The notes under the pieces are model-generated. The model saw only the letters and a program-made list of their open reading frames with translations, was not told the origin of the DNA and did not search any database. 64,000 nucleotides of DNA from Vespula vulgaris (Eukaryota > Arthropoda > Insecta > Hymenoptera > Vespidae): assembly GCF_905475345.1 (NCBI RefSeq), contig NC_066603.1, positions 919,001 to 983,000 of the forward strand, read 5' to 3'. The position numbers and the translations under genes were made by a program. Below are positions 61,731-64,000 of the stretch, piece after piece; within the stretch, counting starts at the first letter, position 1, and each line of letters opens with the position of its first letter.

Positions 61731-62958
61731 GTGTGTACGTATGTATGTATATATCCGACTAAGGCGCTTATAAGAAAAATATGACATATTGATATTTTTC
61801 TGAATGAATTTTTTTTTCTATTTTCTGTTTTCTCATTCTTTTTTTCGTACCTTTTGTATCATTCTATTATAAGAGACACGTAAAAATAATTATGAAAATA
61901 ATCATATATCGACTATGTATTACTATTATTACTAATATTAATATTCAAGTACATTTCCAATTGGATTCATTCGTAAATGAACTTTTCTTATTCTTCACGT
62001 TTCTTTCTTTCGTACTCGTTTGAAAATCGTATTTAAAAAGAATACTTAAGCATATAGTTGGTACGAATCGATATTATTATTTATTTCAATATATATATAT
62101 ATATTTATTTTTAAGATTTTCTGTTGTTTAACAAATTTTTATTGGTCAATCAATTATAGTTTTGTTTTATTAGATTATTACGTAAGAACGTTACCAACAC
62201 GTGACACAAATAAACGATATTTTATTTTCTTCGTATTTAACGTCATTAATATCCGTAGATACATACATATATAAAAGTGCATACATGCATACGTATGCAG
62301 ATCGATTATACGAGAAGATCGTTACGACACATAATACCTATTCTCTTGGACTCAATGAAAGGGAACGTCAGGTAAACGTGAACTCTTCACAAATACTCGT
62401 ATAAAAGCCACTGACATATTAGCGAATAAAAGAGAATCGACATGTCAGAGAATACCTTGAAAACGAACTAATGAGAAAGAGAAAAAGAGAGAGAGAGAGA
62501 GAGAGCAAGGGGGAACGTTGGATTGATATTTACAACGATGCGTATCTTCTCGACATTGGAATCCACAACGTTGTTTGTGAAGCTTTATTATCGTAATTCT
62601 TCGTTTGATAGAAAAAAAAAAAACGTGAAATTTTTTATAATAAGAGAAAAATTTTTTATAAGAAAAAATACAGAGAAAGAAAGAAATTTTACGGTTTTTT
62701 CTCGGCTTTTTTTTTTTTTTTTTTTTACGAAAGTTCTAAAAGTTCTAAGCAAAAATTAAAGAAAATAGCCAAGAGAGAGATTGAGAGAGAAGAGAAATTA
62801 GGTATATAAAACATCTCTCTCCTTCTCTCTTCTGAAAAATTTCATGTTTGTTTCGTACGAAAGTTTTACAAAAGTTCTATATGTATAGTATAAATTTTAA
62901 AGAAAATATATAAGAGACATATTTACATATACTCGTATATATTACATAGATAAGAGAT

Positions 62959-62961
<3 letters not shown>

Positions 62962-62992
<31 letters not shown>
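62962..62992. repeat. CT microsatellite
   Basis: About 15 CT units. Confidence 0.95.
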
Positions 62993-62996
<4 letters not shown>

Positions 62997-63180
62997 GTCT
63001 TTTCTCTTTTAATAATTACTCGTTTATCTTCCGATAAAAGTTGTAAAAGTTGTAAGAACAAATTAAAAAGAATTATTCAACGAAAGATTGCATATAAATA
63101 TATGATAAATCCTTTCCGTTGTAAGAAATTTCATTGTCGAATAAATTTTCTAGAACAAATATTTTCAATTTTCAATCGAA

Positions 63181-63189
<9 letters not shown>

Positions 63190-63245
<56 letters not shown>
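63190..63245. repeat. Long GA microsatellite
   Basis: About 28 uninterrupted GA units, upstream of the start-codon exon. Confidence 0.97.
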
Positions 63246-63246
<1 letters not shown>

Positions 63247-64000
63247 GTATTATCTTGATAATCTCTTGCTCTCTTTCTCTCAGAGTTCTTTTAATTGGAT
63301 CAAACATTGTTCGTCCGTTCGAGTAAAAAGATTGGATTTGTAAGAATGAAAATTATTGAGAAACGTAAATTTGACGAGTTCGAGTCGTTTCAGGCGACGA
63401 ACCATTTTGCACTCAATTAAGTCATACACAGTAAATAAGTGATATATTTACTAATTAGTCGGAGTTGTAAATAGAGAGAAGGTAAACTGCCAGGAGCGTC
63501 ATTAAGCCATAGCGAAAGCCCAAGCGAAGCGCGCAGCTGTGTTTGCACGGCAGTATTTTACTATTGCAAATATGGTCTTGTGCGTGTATGACTGTGTCTA
63601 TGTGTGTGCCGCGTTAATACTCAAATTCTCTTCTATCTATCTATCTCTCTCTCCTTCTCTCTCCTTCTCACGCAAACACACACACTCTCTATCTTACTTT
63701 CTAGCTCTTGGTGTCTTGGGAAGAAAGGAGGGAAGGGAGTGACAAGAGTATACATTTACGGAAATGTGTACATTAAGATTAAACATTAATCATTGGTGAT
63801 CTTAAATGAAACCTTTGAACCACACTTTGCTGATATAAGCTGTTCTTAGAAGCCTCGCTGTAACGTTAATTACCGTGAGGGTTAAATCTCTTTCTCTCTC
63901 GCTCACTCTTTATCTCTCTCTATCTATCTCTCTATCTATCTATTTATCTATATATCTGTGCGATACATTATACGCGAGAAGAACTTGCTTCTTTCCCAAT

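Larger units (their letters stand above)
60676..64000 (-). other. Sequence upstream of the start-codon exon (5' UTR intron or promoter side)
   Basis: No coding sequence recognised. It holds pyrimidine-rich text (60735-60805), a CCCA/ACCC run near 60901-60925, a GT-AT tract (61694-61730), AT-rich sequence (61780-62300), a CT tract (62962-62992) and a long GA tract (63190-63245). A less repetitive block at about 63470-63560 is a candidate leader exon or regulatory segment, but no TATA or initiator element can be fixed. Confidence 0.6.

Noticed and set aside
1..64000. Complete transposons, tRNA genes, viral insertions, CRISPR arrays or bacterial-type operons
   Set aside because: No transposase, reverse transcriptase or integrase motifs, tRNA cloverleaf elements or spacer-repeat arrays were recognised by eye on either strand; degraded elements could be missed without a database search.

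Overview
The window is insect genomic DNA and almost certainly lies inside one very long gene. CpG dinucleotides are not depleted, the intergenic-type sequence is AT-rich, and GA/CT microsatellites are extremely dense. Together with the recognisable gene this suggests an insect, perhaps a hymenopteran; the order is an inference, not something the sequence proves.

The only gene supported is a Dscam-family (Down syndrome cell adhesion molecule) immunoglobulin-superfamily receptor on the minus strand. Four coding exons are visible: 60583-60640 (start codon and signal peptide), 19970-20290 (first Ig domain), 16337-16498 (first half of the second Ig domain) and 3682-3831 (second half of the second Ig domain). 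All have proper AG and GT boundaries. All three junctions are phase 1 and join in one open frame, giving 230 complete residues from the initiator methionine. The gene continues beyond position 1 of the window (Ig3 onward). An acceptor-like site just upstream of the start codon suggests at least one 5' noncoding exon upstream, at higher coordinates. No array of alternative Ig2 exons is visible, so this looks like a non-hypervariable Dscam paralog (Dscam2/3/4 type) rather than Dscam1; I cannot decide which paralog.

Layout: 1-3681 is the start of intron 4; 3832-16336 is intron 3 (12.5 kb); 16499-19969 is intron 2 (3.5 kb); 20291-60582 is intron 1 (40.3 kb); 60676-64000 is upstream sequence or a further 5' UTR intron. 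The introns are filled with GA/CT, AT, AC, GAA, CGT, GATA and tetranucleotide repeats separated by short unique blocks. Most long open frames here are low-complexity translations of these repeats (Ser/Leu, Arg/Glu, Tyr/Ile runs) and are not genes.

The items most worth a second look are possible recursive-splice sites in the 40-kb intron (37388/37389 and 49411/49412), closely spaced inverted GA/CT tracts that could fold into intronic RNA hairpins, a strong G-quadruplex motif beside a near-perfect palindrome at 43973-44038, and several unique CpG-containing blocks that could be regulatory elements or unannotated transcripts. No tRNA, rRNA, CRISPR array, complete transposon or viral element was found by eye.
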